Assembly: GCA_964007475.1 (NCBI GenBank)
Contig: OZ023273.1
Location: forward strand, 16,319,922 to 16,383,921
Reading direction: 5' to 3'
Source: Hybos culiciformis
Lineage: Eukaryota > Arthropoda > Insecta > Diptera > Hybotidae
DNA: 64,000 nt
In this document: positions 48,818 through 62,274 of the stretch, one piece after another
Numbering within the stretch: the first letter of the stretch is position 1
Layout of the letters: every line of letters starts with the position of its first letter
Notes under the pieces: generated by a model
Databases searched by the model: none
The model's input: the letters and a program-made list of their open reading frames with translations, nothing else
What the model was told of the DNA's origin: nothing
Made by a program: the position numbers and the translations under genes

Positions 48818-48955
48818 AAAAAAACACAACACTTAACACCAACACTTAATCCAAAAATTGACAAATTCGAAAAATTGACAAATTAACAAAGTCGGAATCG
48901 AACACTTGATCGGCCCATAGAATAATGGCAATACCACCCATTACACTATAATGCT
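48818..48955 (-). mobile_element. Candidate tRNA-derived SINE
   Basis: Read on the minus strand, TAGTGTAATGGGTGG (48948-48934) resembles a Pol III A box and TGTTCGATTCC (48904-48894) closely matches the B box consensus GGTTCGANTCC, with tRNA-like spacing. The acceptor stem does not pair, so it is not a functional tRNA. The head is followed by a 17-bp tandem duplication containing AATTTGTCAATTTTTCG and then GTGTTGGTGTTAAGTGTTGTG and a T run. This head-body-tail order fits a tRNA-derived SINE or a decayed tRNA pseudogene. Confidence 0.4.
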
Positions 48956-49189
48956 ATTTCAATCAATTTAAATTACATTAAGTATGACGAAAAATGTTTT
49001 CCACAATTTGCCTGAACGAGAATCGCAATAAGATAAAAATGATTTCAAATTTTTGTTAATATCTACAATTATTCAAAATTAACAAAATGGAAATTATCAT
49101 AACTTTACATTGAAAATTATCACAAATTTTAATAATATGGAAATTTTTCCCTTCGTTTTTCTTTTTGGAAAATATCCTTTTGTTTTTAG

Positions 49190-49204
<15 letters not shown>

Positions 49205-49221
<17 letters not shown>

Positions 49222-49320
49222 TATTGCGGCGGCGATGGCGCTAAAATTTCATTTCGCAGTGTGTCCCCAATTTTCATTGTGAACGCATCGGAACTTATAT
49301 TGACTTTGTTTTGAAATAAA
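49205..49320. promoter_or_regulatory. GC-rich island in homopolymer DNA, possible start region
   Basis: About 115 bp with GGCGGCGATGGCGC and several CpGs is embedded in long A/T runs. The plus strand has an ATG in GCGATGGCG followed by 14 codons and a stop. The minus strand is open through the island with MKIGDTLRNEILAPSPP. Neither frame has convincing splice sites. It could be an untranslated first exon or promoter of either strand. Confidence 0.25.
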
Positions 49321-52300
49321 TAATTTTTTTTTTTCAATTCCTTAATAATTCTAGAAAAAAATATATATAAAAAAAAACAAATTATCTCAAAAACCAGACA
49401 AAAATTGTTATTTTTTTTTAAAACAAATATATAGCTGTAAGTTTGAATTAAAAATAAAAAAAAATTTATTTTAAAATTTGAAAATTCAAATTTTCTTTTC
49501 AAAAAAAAAAAGTTAAATCACGAGAAAAAATTACAAAAAAAAAATAAAATAAAAATCTTAGCAGTGTTGAAAAAATATCTTTTTTTTTTATCTCAATTTT
49601 TATACATCTTTTAGGCAAAAAGAAAAAAAATATACATGTATCTTTTTTGTTGCTTTAATAAAGTGGAAAAAAATTTTTTATTACATAATTGTTTTAAAAA
49701 AGAAGAAAATCTTCTTAAAATATAGTTTTTATTATATTTAAAAAAAACAATATTAATGTTTGCATACAAAAAAAAAATGTTTCTTTTTTTATGTTAAAAA
49801 AAAATTAGCTTGAATAGAAGAAACAGAAATCTTCAAAAAATATAGCTTTAGGAGAAACATAAAAAAAAAAACATAAAATAATATACTTTTTTTTTCCTTT
49901 TTAAATGAAATTTTCATTTCGTCATTTTTAAGGGATTTAAGAAACACACACTTTCACAATACCTACACAATTTTATATATCGGGTTTATATATATAATAT
50001 ATTATGTATATTGAAAACTTTTTATATATATTCATATTGAATGTGCCCTAGTGTGAGTAAATTATCCTTTTTATGTGTATTTTTCATAGTTTTTCGTTTT
50101 GTTTTAATTTATAAAGCTTAGGGTAGGTATTTAATACATAATGTATAATAATAATACATTTTTTTTTCACTCTCTATGGATAAATAAAAAAAATAGTAAA
50201 TTTTCAGAATTTGCATTGTACCACCATGTTATTAAAGATATAGTGAATAAATTTATATAATAAAGGTGGTAATGGGAAAAAATGTCATTCTTTTGATCCT
50301 TTTTAAAGTGCATAGAATATTTTTTTTATGTTTAAAAAATTATTAATGAAAATTTATGACACCAATGTAATAGATAAGACAATGATATGATTGATTTATG
50401 TCTAGGTACACTTTTGTAAAATTAACTTTTATTTTTAAGGACGCTGATACATTAAGCTGCAGCAAATAATTGATGGTAAAGTCAATACTTTAAGAATTCT
50501 TACACAGCAAACGGTTTGATAATATTTAATTTTTATATTAATATACCATTTATTATAATATCAAAACATTCATTAGGTGTGTAGTGTAAGGATATGAAGA
50601 AAATTACAAAATATTTTTCGATTCAGAAAAATGTATAATGGTTTGTTTATATAATCTGAAGCGAAAAATCATATTCTTTGGAACCAAAATATTTTCAAAA
50701 AATAGAAATTTGCATTAGTAGTTACTCATCCACCTACATACTTTGTATAAGATCTAATTTCTAACGATTTTGTCAAAATGTATGTCCAAAGTTTAGAAAC
50801 TTTCAGTCTTACAGAATAGATATGCAACCGACAGTTTAATATTTATTGCCAGTTCATTATTTTATGTCGCTGGGTGTTAAAACCTTATGGACATTTAACC
50901 CAGTATTTTTATTTTGGAACTGCCAACAAATTTATAACGTTTTGAAAGCGACGTAACCCCTATTGGACGTTAAGAAATTGATCAGAAATCCATAAAAAAC
51001 ACTAACCGAAATTGTTTCCACTAAGCGATTTTAATGGCGTTTTTCAACTTAATTGTAATTAAATTTACAATCAGAAAAATTTCTTCTCTTACATAAATTA
51101 AATTTTTAATAACTGTGATGAATTGTGGAATATTGTAATTTTCATTTGTGTAAATAAAATATTTAATTTTTTTTTGTAAAAATTCAAACTGATTTTTTTT
51201 TTCTTATTTCTAGATAAAAATACTTAAAAAATGCAAATTGGATATTGTTGCATTAATGCCACTATAATATTAAAATTTATGAACCGATTTTCTTTTATAT
51301 GACACACATTTGAAAGATTTAATTCATGTAATAACCATTTCTATGTAATGTTGGATGTGTTTAAAAACATATCATGTTTATGGTTTTTTCTGTGTATCTA
51401 TTAATGTGTCCTTATATTATATTATACTATTTGATTTGATCTATATTTTCTGGGAAAACTTTTTTGTGTAATTTTTTTATACATTGTATATTTATTTTGT
51501 GTTGCATACTTACATACATTTAACACACATATGTATTCTATATATGCAAAAATACTTCATTATGTAAAAAGTTTAATGAGGTGGACTAAACTAATAGGTT
51601 AATAGTTTTATTTCTATAGAAAAAAAAAATAAGCTAATTGCCAAGTGTAATATAATGGTTGCAAATAAAACGTTAATGAAAAGATAAAAATGTATACTAT
51701 TTACATACATATGCTATAGAATTATGTGTACAAGATCCAGGGACCCGCCATAATGTCTACGTTAATAGTGTCTATGAATAAATGACTACCATACGAATAT
51801 TTTTTGTCGATTTCTGTACACTTTCTGAGTTTTTTTCTTGATAGAAGTTAGTCGTTTTATAAACAACATAAAATCTGTAGACATGTCGTAATTTTTATTA
51901 GACGTTATGCCGTTTTGTTTTGAAAGTATCAAAGTCGATAGATATTATTTGGATTTTTTTTTATGCAGAAGTTTCAAGAAATTTGTTTTTTAATACATAG
52001 TACATTTTATAATCGTGAATGTAAAGCAAAAATTATATTTGGTCAATGTGATTTTCGGCTCAAGCCTCCCATGTTTATTTCGGAACAATCTTTTTCAAAT
52101 ATTATTTTCTTATAATTTTTAATTTACATTGCATTGGTACATTAAATATGTAGATGTAGAGTTTATGTTTTTTTTTTCACAATTATACAAAGTCTATCAA
52201 AACAAAAGACATTATGTTTTTTTTTGTTAAGATGTTGTGCCATTAATCATGATCGCAGAAAATTCAATATTGTGAACAAAAAATATTAATTTTATCCTGT

Positions 52301-55300
52301 TTGTACCTGAAGGTATTTTTAAGATAAAACTATAAGTGTCGTAAAGTCTTTTTAATTCAAAATCAGAGTATATACTATATACTCTCTTGATCTAACTTCA
52401 ATCTGGAGTTCATTACATACATAACATAACAATTAGAAAATCCAAAAAATACCTCGAAAAAAGCTCTAATTTTTCGAATGAATACAATCTTCAAGAATTA
52501 ATAATCTTAATTTACAGTGTATTTGGTGTTTTCATGTCTATTATGGCATTTGTAAAGTTTTTTAATGAGAAAAAAAAAAACCAATACAAATAATTATTAA
52601 TTAAATTAAAAAATGCACCTTCTTATAAATTCTTCAAACATCAAAAGATTTTTTAATATTTTACATGGTGTAATGAATTTTAAAGATATCATAGTCGATA
52701 ATTGTTTCTTATAGTTTTAAATGTGCAAAGGTCGAACCCTTTATTTAGAAATTTTAACATGTAGACATTTGTTCCATGCAGGTCGAGGGTTATTTTTGAG
52801 TTATTATATTATTTTTATTATATTATAAGATTATTATTATTTTATTATAATATTATACCAATATAATTTGTCTGTTGATGGTGTGCCGAAACAAGGACTT
52901 ACTCAGAGATAAAGAACTTAAAGCGGCAAGATATACTTATTATGAATATAAATGTAATAAAAATGAATTGGTAAAGGGAAAGTACATGAAACTTAAAAAA
53001 AGTTCAGGTTTCGATTGTGTTCAACGACTCATGCTCATCCAGCAAGACAGCAGAATAAGAAACATTGTTAATAGAGAAATTTCTAGGCGATATTACAGCT
53101 ATAGATATAGTCTACAAATAAATATTTTATTTTACATAAATATTTTACTTCATTCCGTGATTCCGTCCTTTTCTTATGAATAGTAGTGTTTTCAAAAAAT
53201 ATAAGTACCTAAATCTTAAAATATAAAAAAAATGTAAAAATAAAAAAAACATTAAAGTGAAAAAATGATATTACGGCAAATATATCTTATATTTTCTTAT
53301 ATATTATTGTAAAATTTATTAAGATGAAAAAAGGTTAAAAAAAAAAAAATTTATAAAAAAAAAATTATAAAAATATTTTGTTGCACTACTAACCGTCAAA
53401 AAGGTGCCTTGGGTTAGGATTTAATTTTCTTTATTTTTACTTGAAATAATTTTTCATTAATTTATAAGAGTGTTGTTTTAAAAGATTTTTTTTGTTTGTT
53501 TGCATCAAAATATTATCAAAATTACCCTTTTCTACCTTTAGTTTTTTTTTAAAAAAAAATCATTAATGAATGAAAATTCTTCCGAATGAAAAAAAGGGTA
53601 ATTGCTCTTTTGTGATTTTAACTGATCTGAACCTGGATATTTTTTTTAATTTTTGGTTTTTTTAAGTTACATTTTTTTGTTCAAACAATTTTTTGTAACA
53701 AAAATATAACTGTGATAATAAAGGAACATAACACTTAAAAAAAAATTTTCTATAAATTCTTTGGGTGCTTATGAAAGATTTTATGTTGTGATATGATTTT
53801 ATGTTGATTTTTACCAACCAGAAATATGTTTTTAAGTAAACTTTTTCTACATAATAATGAAGTGTTAAATATTTTTATTTGAAGCCTGATTTTTGTTATC
53901 TTTTAAAAATCAAAGATTTTTTGATGGATTCCATTTGTGAATTAACCTTTTAGCGGAATAACTTTTTGTGAAATAAATTTTTTTAAATTTGAAAATTTTA
54001 GTTCTTCTTTATCATGAAAATTGATGTTAATTTTCATAAAACAAATGAAATTGAAATGAATTTATTAATCTTTTTTTCCCTACATATTATTCTTTTTTGT
54101 AAATATCTAATAAAAAAAAAAACTAACTAATGTTTGATTAATATAATAAATTGTTTGCTCTGATAATAATCATCAATTTCATAAACCTAAACAATATTTT
54201 ATTTAAAGCAAAAGCTACGAAAACTGAATCGCTGTAAATAATCTTTAAAATGTTTGAAACAATTTTTTTTCTATTTGAATAACTTTTTTCCCGGGAAATT
54301 GGCGCAATTTGTAAATCATAATTTAATTATTTAAAAAAATTCTCTGTGAACAAACAGACTGTCAGAACAAATAAATTTTTTAATTTATGACGTTACGTAT
54401 AATTTCAACGGAAATAAAAAATAATTTATGTCTGAAACTGAAAGAAATAGTTTTGAGAATAAAATTGAACGGAAGCTTGTATAAAATTATGTATATGTAT
54501 GTATATATCCTTATCCTTGTCCTTCATGCTTGAAAAATGCTATGTCTTTAACATACATAAATGCATACATATATATTATAAACGTTTGGTTTTTCTTTTT
54601 GTTTTTTATAGCTAATTATTATATAGTCATAATAAAATGAAAATATATCTATGTAGGTACGTACATAAAAAGTTAAATACACGTGTAATTTGAAAAAAAA
54701 AAAAAAAAAATTAATGCTTAATATTTTTGTATAATATGACACAATAATGCAATTATTCTATACTCCTTTATATTCACGTTATATTATGAATTTTTATTTG
54801 CAACACTTAAATGCAATTTAAGCTAGAAATAACATTTATATATAACTACCTTCTTTTTTCATTTCTGCCTGATTTATTAAACTAAATGTCTTTTTTTTTA
54901 TTATTAGTTTTTTATGATTGATTTTGCTAAAATTCTAAAAAAGAATTCATTATTCTAGTTTACTTCAAGAATAATATTTACTACCAAACCTATTTCAAAC
55001 CTTTCATACCTATAAAAGAAATTTTTTTTTTACATAATTATAAAAGACCATAAAAAAGTTTTTTATTTTGATAATGACTACAATTTGTGTATAAAACTTT
55101 TTGTTAGGTGTACGGCAATAATTTGGCATTTATAGTGCAAATTTTTAATTTTCGTTTAACTTTATCAACACTTGATGTTAATTTTATCAAATGTAAAGTG
55201 TATTATGTAATGTATGTACACATAAGTATATTTATCTTTATTTATCTATAAAAATGACTAGTAATACAAATATATAATTTAGGATTGATGAAGTGGGAAA

Positions 55301-58300
55301 AATAACTTAAACGTTGGCATTAAATTGAAAATTAAAACTTTTGTCTATAGTCCTTTATTTACTCAACAATTAATGATTGAACATTGATTCGAACAAGAAG
55401 AACCGGGTATTTCTTATATGAAATATCAAATTTAATTGAACTTTCCAAGCTTATGAAATCCGTTATCCACCAAACAAGATATTTTGTGGATATAATAATG
55501 TTTTCATGCAAAAGAAAATCAATTCGACCTAAATTAGGTTTTAATAAATATTTTAAGTGAAGCGAAAAATATTGGCAAAACAATAAAGTAAATCAATTTG
55601 GTTTTTTTTGTAAACCTAAAATAAGATTATTGTAAATGAAAATCATAAATTTAGTAATGTATGTGTTCTATGGGATCATGCTTGCGTGTTAAATTTATTG
55701 ACATCACATGCGGAAAAATGTTATAACATAACAAAAAAAATAATAAATACAAAATAAAAATATACCATAAATATAATATTCTATACAAAACTCTCTACTT
55801 TATATAGTTGCTAAAAAATTCCCCGTAAACGGACGTATTTATATATAGTTATAGATAGATACAAAAATATATAAATATAAACAACACATATGTACCTCCC
55901 TCCTACATACTAATAACTATTTAATAATGAAATAATAATGATTTTTTTCATTTATTTATAATTGTTTGTTTCATAAAATAAACTTATTATTTTTATAATA
56001 TTATTCCACTTCTTTTTTCCTTTTTTAAAAATTTTAAACTTTAATTTAATAATTTATTATGCATCCAAACTAAAATTATTTGAAAATAGTTAACATTGTT
56101 CTTATGTAACGACGTTTGTAATGTACTGTATATATATAGTCATTATACTAGTTAATATATTATATTATTCCCAAAATTAATTAAAAATTTAAAATAATGG
56201 TAAAACTGTACAGTATAGGTATGATCAAAAATAACAAAATTAACGTATATGTATTATATAAATAATAAATAATATTATAATGTAATGCAAAATTTTAAAA
56301 CTTGGGCATATGTATAACTATACAGGTTGTCTGGTACTACTATTATGTTATGAATAAATTAATTACAAAATTTAAAATGTATGAGATTTTTTTTTTATGA
56401 ATGTAATAATAGTTAATAATTTTCATTTTGTATCCTTTTCATGGTCATAAAAAAGATATGGGTACATATATATACTTTATAATCTGTGTAAATAATAATT
56501 TTGCGCTTGCAATCTCAATAAATCAGACATACAAGCAGAAACCGCATTTGATATTACTAACAATATTTTTATATTAAATGTATGTTTACCATGTAAATAA
56601 TTTCGATTGATTTCGTAAAATAGTATCAATAATTATGTATTTATACGATACCTAAGCATATTTTGGAAAATATCCACAAAGCTCTTCAATATACATAATT
56701 AAACATTATGTAATGGAATAAAAATGAAAAAAATTTCGATCTTTTATTATTCTTTATTTTGTATAACCTTTCAGACACCTTGATTATATGTATTATTTTT
56801 TTTTTTATGATAGGAAAATAAATCTATATTTTTCCTGTTTAATTATTTAATAAATATATTAGTAGAAATAAATTTAATTGATATTAGTTTTGAAAGTATT
56901 ATAATACCCATAATGATAAGTATATGGTACCTGCATTAAGTATACAATAATGAAATTAAAAATAGTTTTACCTTTCGTTCTTACTTGTTGTCATCACATC
57001 ATGAATTATTGAAAAATAAATTTTATCACTTCTCAGAGTTCGTGACAAGTGTGGTTTTAAATAATTTATCAACGCTTGACGATTGTTCTGTTTGATTTTC
57101 AGTTTTTTTTCCTCAAAAAGTTAAAAGCTCGCATAGTTCGAACTATCTGCGCTCTAGTTAAAGATTTTTAGATTGGTGTCATACTTAATAACGATAAAAA
57201 TAATGCTTTATTCACGGAATTCTTAAATAAAGTAAATTTAGAAGGTCTTCAAATACTCGGTAACTAAAACTAACTAAATAAGCCTTAGTCTGTTTTATTA
57301 AAAATAAAATAGCATTATTACTTCGTTAATTCTTTGTGAATTTTTTATTAGATTTTGATATATTATTAAATTTTATAAAACCTCAACATTTCTTGTTTGT
57401 TTCCAGGACAAGGCGTGTTTTCAATTCGAGTTCATAATTATAAAGCGATGAAGGCAATGAATTTAAAAAGAACATACAAAAATTAATTAAAAAAATTATA
57501 TCAATTTTAAATTAATAACTACTTTTGAGCCTCTTGAATATTTATAATCTTATGTTGAATATTTAATTAATAAAAGAAATTTTCCAATACTTTAGTTTTG
57601 TTAAAAATAAAATTACTATAATTTTTTATTTCACTTACATGCCTACATACTTATGTATGTGTAGAAATTTTATATAATTTTGTTTATTGGTTAAATTATA
57701 ATAAATTGATTTATAAATATTTAATTACATTTACCTAATTCTACTAATATTGAAAAACAAAAACCACGAAAAGGTAACGGTAATGGATGAATTTCATGTT
57801 TAAATTATGTATTGGTAATTTAAAAAGTGTACGCACGGAATTATAGAAATATTGTTTAAAAAATCGTAAATATTGTATGTATATTGTTAAAGGTATTATT
57901 ACTTTTCAATAAAGAGCTATCGTTTCTATTAAAACAAATAAAAATTATTCAGTATTATAGAAATTAAAATGTGTTTAAAATTGTAGGAAATATGTAATTA
58001 TTATATTTCGAATTTGAATCAAGGATCAAGGCCTAGCTAAAGCATGTTTAAATTGTTTCTTTTGAATAAGTTAAGTGTGTCATGATTTCTGCTCCTACTT
58101 TTATCTGGTAGTCAAAATTTTCGAAAAATTTCTTAACAAGAATTTATTGTAAGCATAAGCATATTTTTGTCACAGATTTAATATAACATTAACCCCATTT
58201 TGTATTATCCTTTTCATTTCATTTGAAAAAAAATTTAATTTTCTTATGTTTATACGTACTATAGTTATCTATAAATGTAGTACATTTTTCTTCTTAATAT

Positions 58301-58424
58301 AAATGTCCTTCAGAAAAGAAAATTTTTTTTTCCAATATCAAAACAATAATTTCCATTTCCTTAAGATGTTAAAAATTTGCATAAATAATCTACAGTATTT
58401 TAACTTTTAAATTATTCTTTTATT

Positions 58425-58500
58425 TCACGGCGACGACGACAGCAGCGGAGATTTAAATAAATGCTCTCAAAGCATCAAGTACAAGAGTACATGAAATAAA
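58425..58500 (+). promoter_or_regulatory. GC-rich segment upstream of the PAQR-like gene
   Basis: CACGGCGACGACGACAGCAG and CGGAG stand out against the surrounding DNA. A 12-codon frame (ATGCTCTCAAAGCATCAAGT...) follows. Its position about 3.1 kb before the PAQR-like coding exon would suit a distal non-coding first exon or promoter, but no donor is clear and the strand is unproven. Confidence 0.25.
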
Positions 58501-61208
58501 AAAATAAAAAAAAAAATAGAAATTCATATTTTTATTCAAAAAAAGGATCTGTAAATAAATCCCATTAAACCAAGTGTAGGATCAAAACCTTTAAAAAAAA
58601 ATATGAATAAAACATTAGATAGAGACTAAAACAAAAATCTTTAGAATAGATAGCTAAATAAAGTAAAAAATAAATAAATACATAAAGTTAGGTATACTAT
58701 TGTAGGTATATAGGTATTATTAATTTTATAGGCAAAAATCACACAGGAGAACTGACTAATAAAAAGCCACAACATAAAATGATATATAAATAATAACACC
58801 CTTGAAGAAGTTTACATTACTTTAAACAAAGTGAGTGTTATTTTCATTGATTCAGGGTGCATAATATGAGTAGTTATACAATATACTTTCACGCTTGCTT
58901 ATATTCTTATTAATTTTTTTTTTATAAATTTATCCATTTATGTAAGTATGTATTGTATAAGTTAATTTACGAGAAGCTATTACCAAATCAAAAGGACTTC
59001 TACGCATTATAGTATTGTAGTATGTAGATTGTAAGGCAGAAATATTTCCTATTTGCCTTCATTGCACCATTAATGAGTGATCTGAAAGTCGAAATTTAGA
59101 TTTTGATACATATTTACAATTTAAGACATTATATTTATAACATTGTCGTATAATGTTATATATACACGGTATAATAGTGAATATACTGAACGTATAATAT
59201 ACATTTTTTTTGTTAAAATCTTTAAGAAAAACCGGAAAGTCAATTCCATTTTTCGACACCCTTTATCTATATATATATGATAACAAAGTGAATCTTCCAA
59301 TGTATCCTTCTATTAAAGAATTAATTTAATAGGAATTATATAAATATACACTATACAAAAAAAAATATAAAATTTATAAAGTTTCTTTTTTTTTATGTTT
59401 TCTCTGATATTTTATTTATGGCAAAAGAAATATTAAATTTTCTATATTAAATTTTACTGTTGAGGGCCATTGGACCAAAAAAAATATATATATTTTTCTT
59501 ATATTTTGTTTGGAAAATGTCCACTAAGAGTTTGTGTAAATATATATTATTTTAAAATTTTCTTTTGTATATTTTCGATAAGATTTTCTTTCAATATAGA
59601 GAATAACTAGCTTCATAGAGCTTCTTTAAGCTTAAAATTCAACCTTAATTCCAAATAATCTTAAAATGAAGGTGGAAAGATTTTGTTAGTTTCTTTTAAA
59701 GTGAACTTAAGTAATTTATGGATATTTGTAATAAAAAAGGTTTTTTATTATTTGATGTCTTACTTTTAAGGTTTTTTCTGGTTGAGGAAAAAATTTCACT
59801 AAAAGTGATTTTTAAAGAAATGCTTTTTTTACAGAGTGATAGTTACGAGATCAAGACTTTAATATTTTCAAATTATTCCTCGATTGACAAATTAATTTTA
59901 GTAATGTTGAATTTTTTTGAATTAAAACTTTTGGGAAAAACTAAAACTATTCGAAATTGTGTAAAAAAAATGTATCTGTATAAGTTTATAAAAACTTTTT
60001 CTATTATGAATATTTTTAATTTCCATATATATAAACATTATATAAACATTATAGGTACATAAGTATAAAAATATTTTTGTTTTTTAATTATAACAAAAAA
60101 ACAAATATTTTCATAAGACCAGTCAAGTTTCTTTCTTGATGTCACATAATTTTATTAAAAATTAAAATACTTATCCTCAAAATCTTATTCATATTTTATT
60201 TTAAAACCAGATGTCTTACCAAAAATGAAAATATTTTGAAATGAATAAAAATTTAAATAAATCTTTTTGACATGAAAGTAAATTTAATGAAAAATATACT
60301 TTTTAGCTAATATAATAAATTTTATAACATGCACAATAGATATTATACCATTGAAACAAATTATAAGTATGTTAGTAACTAAATCCAAAACCCAATTTTT
60401 GGGAAAGCGAAAAAACTAAAAAAATATCTTTATAAAATTGAAGGATTACATGTTATTATAAAATATTTATAGTATGATATATTCTAGTTATTCAAATAAT
60501 TCTTATATACATATTGTTTACATAATATTTTCATACGTACAATTACGTTATTTAAATTATATGTATGAATAAAAATGTTCAAAATTATACGATTATTTTC
60601 TTCAATAAAAGAGCAATAGAAGATCCTTGGTGTATAGTATATTATTAAAATTCTATACACATATTTGTATGTACATATATACGAATATATTATATATATG
60701 TTTACGAGAATACGTGTAATGTGTAGGTATGTGTTGTTTATAGTTTTTTCAATTCTACATCAATAAGACAAAATCTCGGGAACTATGTACCTCTTAAATA
60801 TACGAAAACATAAATTAGAAAAAAAAACTATTATACGATGATTATAGAACTGAATTTGGCGATTACTCATATCGAATCTTACGGATGATTATGAAAATAC
60901 GAATGATACAAAACTTAATTAAGTTTATTTGTTTTTTATTAGTTATTCACAGCCACAGGGATAGAATACTCATGTTTATATTTATGGAAAAATAACTATT
61001 AGTTTATGATCAATTGTACAATCATATATATTACTGTTAATATTATTACAGCAAACAAAAATGCAGGATAATTCCATTATAATTCCATTTTTCCTTTGTT
61101 GTGATTAAAATCTAAATGGCCTCATTAAAATTCTAATTGACTAATGATTGGTTTTTATTCCTTTTAATATATTTTTTTCATTTCAATTTTTATTTTATTT
61201 TTTTTCAG
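58501..61208. other. Upstream region or 5' intron of the PAQR-like gene
   Basis: AT-rich DNA without a supported coding exon. The 114-codon frame at 59718-60062 begins with ATG but is Phe/Leu/Ile/Lys-dominated, has no known motif and no splice context. The 66-codon frame at 59059-59259 is similar. A pyrimidine tract ending TTTTTCAG at 61208 could be the 3' end of an intron in the leader. Confidence 0.5.
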
Positions 61209-61536
61209 ATATACAATTTAGAACCAATTATTATTGTTATTGTGTTGTTGTTCAAAAAAAATAAATAAAAAAATAAAAACTGTGTCGGAAATAAAAATAA
61301 TAATATAAAAAATCATCTCCAATGTATAGTTGAAATTGAAAATCGATTTTTATTTATCTTTTGTTTGTTTTATTTCTAATTTTTATATATTTATTTATTT
61401 ATATATTTTGTTTTATTTTGTATAAATGTTTGTTATCATTAACACCACTTAAACTTCTTGAAAAACAAAAAAAAAACAAAAAAATTAAAAAACAAAAAAA
61501 AGAAAAACACGGAAAATTTTTTTTTTTTAAAGAAAA
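61209..61536 (+). other. Probable 5' UTR of the PAQR-like gene
   Basis: A long pyrimidine-rich stretch ending in TTTTTTTTCAG at 61198-61208 suggests a splice acceptor, after which non-coding sequence leads to the ATG at 61537. The leader contains A-rich runs just before the start codon (AAAGAAAA-ATG). Frames read here (for example 61361-61591) are homopolymer artefacts in another phase. Confidence 0.4.
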
Positions 61537-61710
61537 ATGCATACCACCACTTGTGAAATTAATGGTGATACTAGTGGTGAAAAAATTTTAATACAACGTC
61601 TTGGAACTAATAATAAACATTCAAATAGCAATAACAATGAAAGTAATGGACATACGACAAATAATGAGGAATTATTTATATCAGCATCATCATCCACAAC
61701 AGATTTTCAG
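61537..61710 (+). CDS. PAQR4-like receptor, coding exon 1 (start)
   Basis: ATG at 61537 in an A-rich context opens 58 codons that end at TTTTCAG|GTAATA (donor at 61711), phase 0. The translation starts MHTTTCEINGDTSGEKILIQ and is hydrophilic, rich in Asn and Ser, with no signal peptide. It is assigned to the PAQR-like gene because the next exon begins in the same phase after a clear acceptor 564 bp downstream. N-terminal regions of PAQR proteins precede the first membrane helix and are poorly conserved, so this exon has no diagnostic motif of its own. The frame read through the donor (to 61746) is an unspliced extension. Confidence 0.7.
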
Positions 61711-62274
61711 GTAATAAAAATTAATTTAAGTACCAAAATTAACTAATATTATAATATGGATTTTCTTTTTGTTTTTCTTTTTTAGACAAAAAAAAAATAA
61801 CAGTATAAGAATATTTTTATTTTATGAATTTAATTTACTGACTTTTGGGAAAATTATTGTTAATTTATTATTATTTCGAATTCTTTATTTTATATATTTA
61901 ACAAAGCTAAAGCGTATATCTGTGATGTGTCTTATTAATTTAAGGAAATTACTTTGGCAATAAATTTATATACTTAATGAGGTATATAATATTAACAAAT
62001 TAATATAATTTGGGAAAAAAATTGTATTTATATATGCATAGGCACAATAGAAGTTATAAAAAAATTATGATATATTGTACCAGCATATATAAAGTAATTG
62101 TAAGCTGAATATCAAGTTATACTTTGGAATATAATTAAGCTAAGACGTAGGATTTACAAATTCCTATTCCTGTTTGTTGCTATTAATATAATTTTTTTTT
62201 TTTTTTTATTTCTTCAGAAGTTACATGTTACATCCTTTAAGATGATAATTGAAATTTTTTATTTTTTATTTCAG
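61711..62274 (+). other. Intron 1 of the PAQR-like gene
   Basis: The 564-bp interval begins GTAATA and ends TTTTTTATTTCAG. It is AT-rich and holds no other feature. The 64-codon frame at 61769-61963 inside it is not considered coding. Confidence 0.65.

Larger units (their letters stand above)
46591..58424. other. Intergenic AT-rich DNA, no gene seen
   Basis: No supported gene. The open frames at 47295-47492, 49056-49502 (148 codons but mostly Phe/Lys from homopolymers), 52875-53183 (first codon TTG, unrecognised), 54548-54742 and 55359-55583 lack recognisable domains or splice context. A GC-rich island lies at 49205-49320, and a tRNA-like SINE candidate at 48818-48955. Scattered, diverged copies of (G)TCTA.../GACGTTA strings occur at 50870-52720. 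TATTATTA-type microsatellite occupies about 52798-52860. Confidence 0.55.

Noticed and set aside
49056..49502. 148-codon minus-strand frame
   Set aside because: Mostly Phe and Lys runs from poly-A/T; only the short GC island inside it has normal composition.
52875..53183. 102-codon plus-strand frame with a moderately mixed composition
   Set aside because: It begins at TTG (an ATG follows), matches nothing I recognise, and has no promoter or splice evidence; kept only as a possible relic.
59718..60062. 114-codon plus-strand frame with an ATG
   Set aside because: Phe/Leu/Ile/Lys-dominated translation typical of AT-rich DNA, no motif, no splice context.
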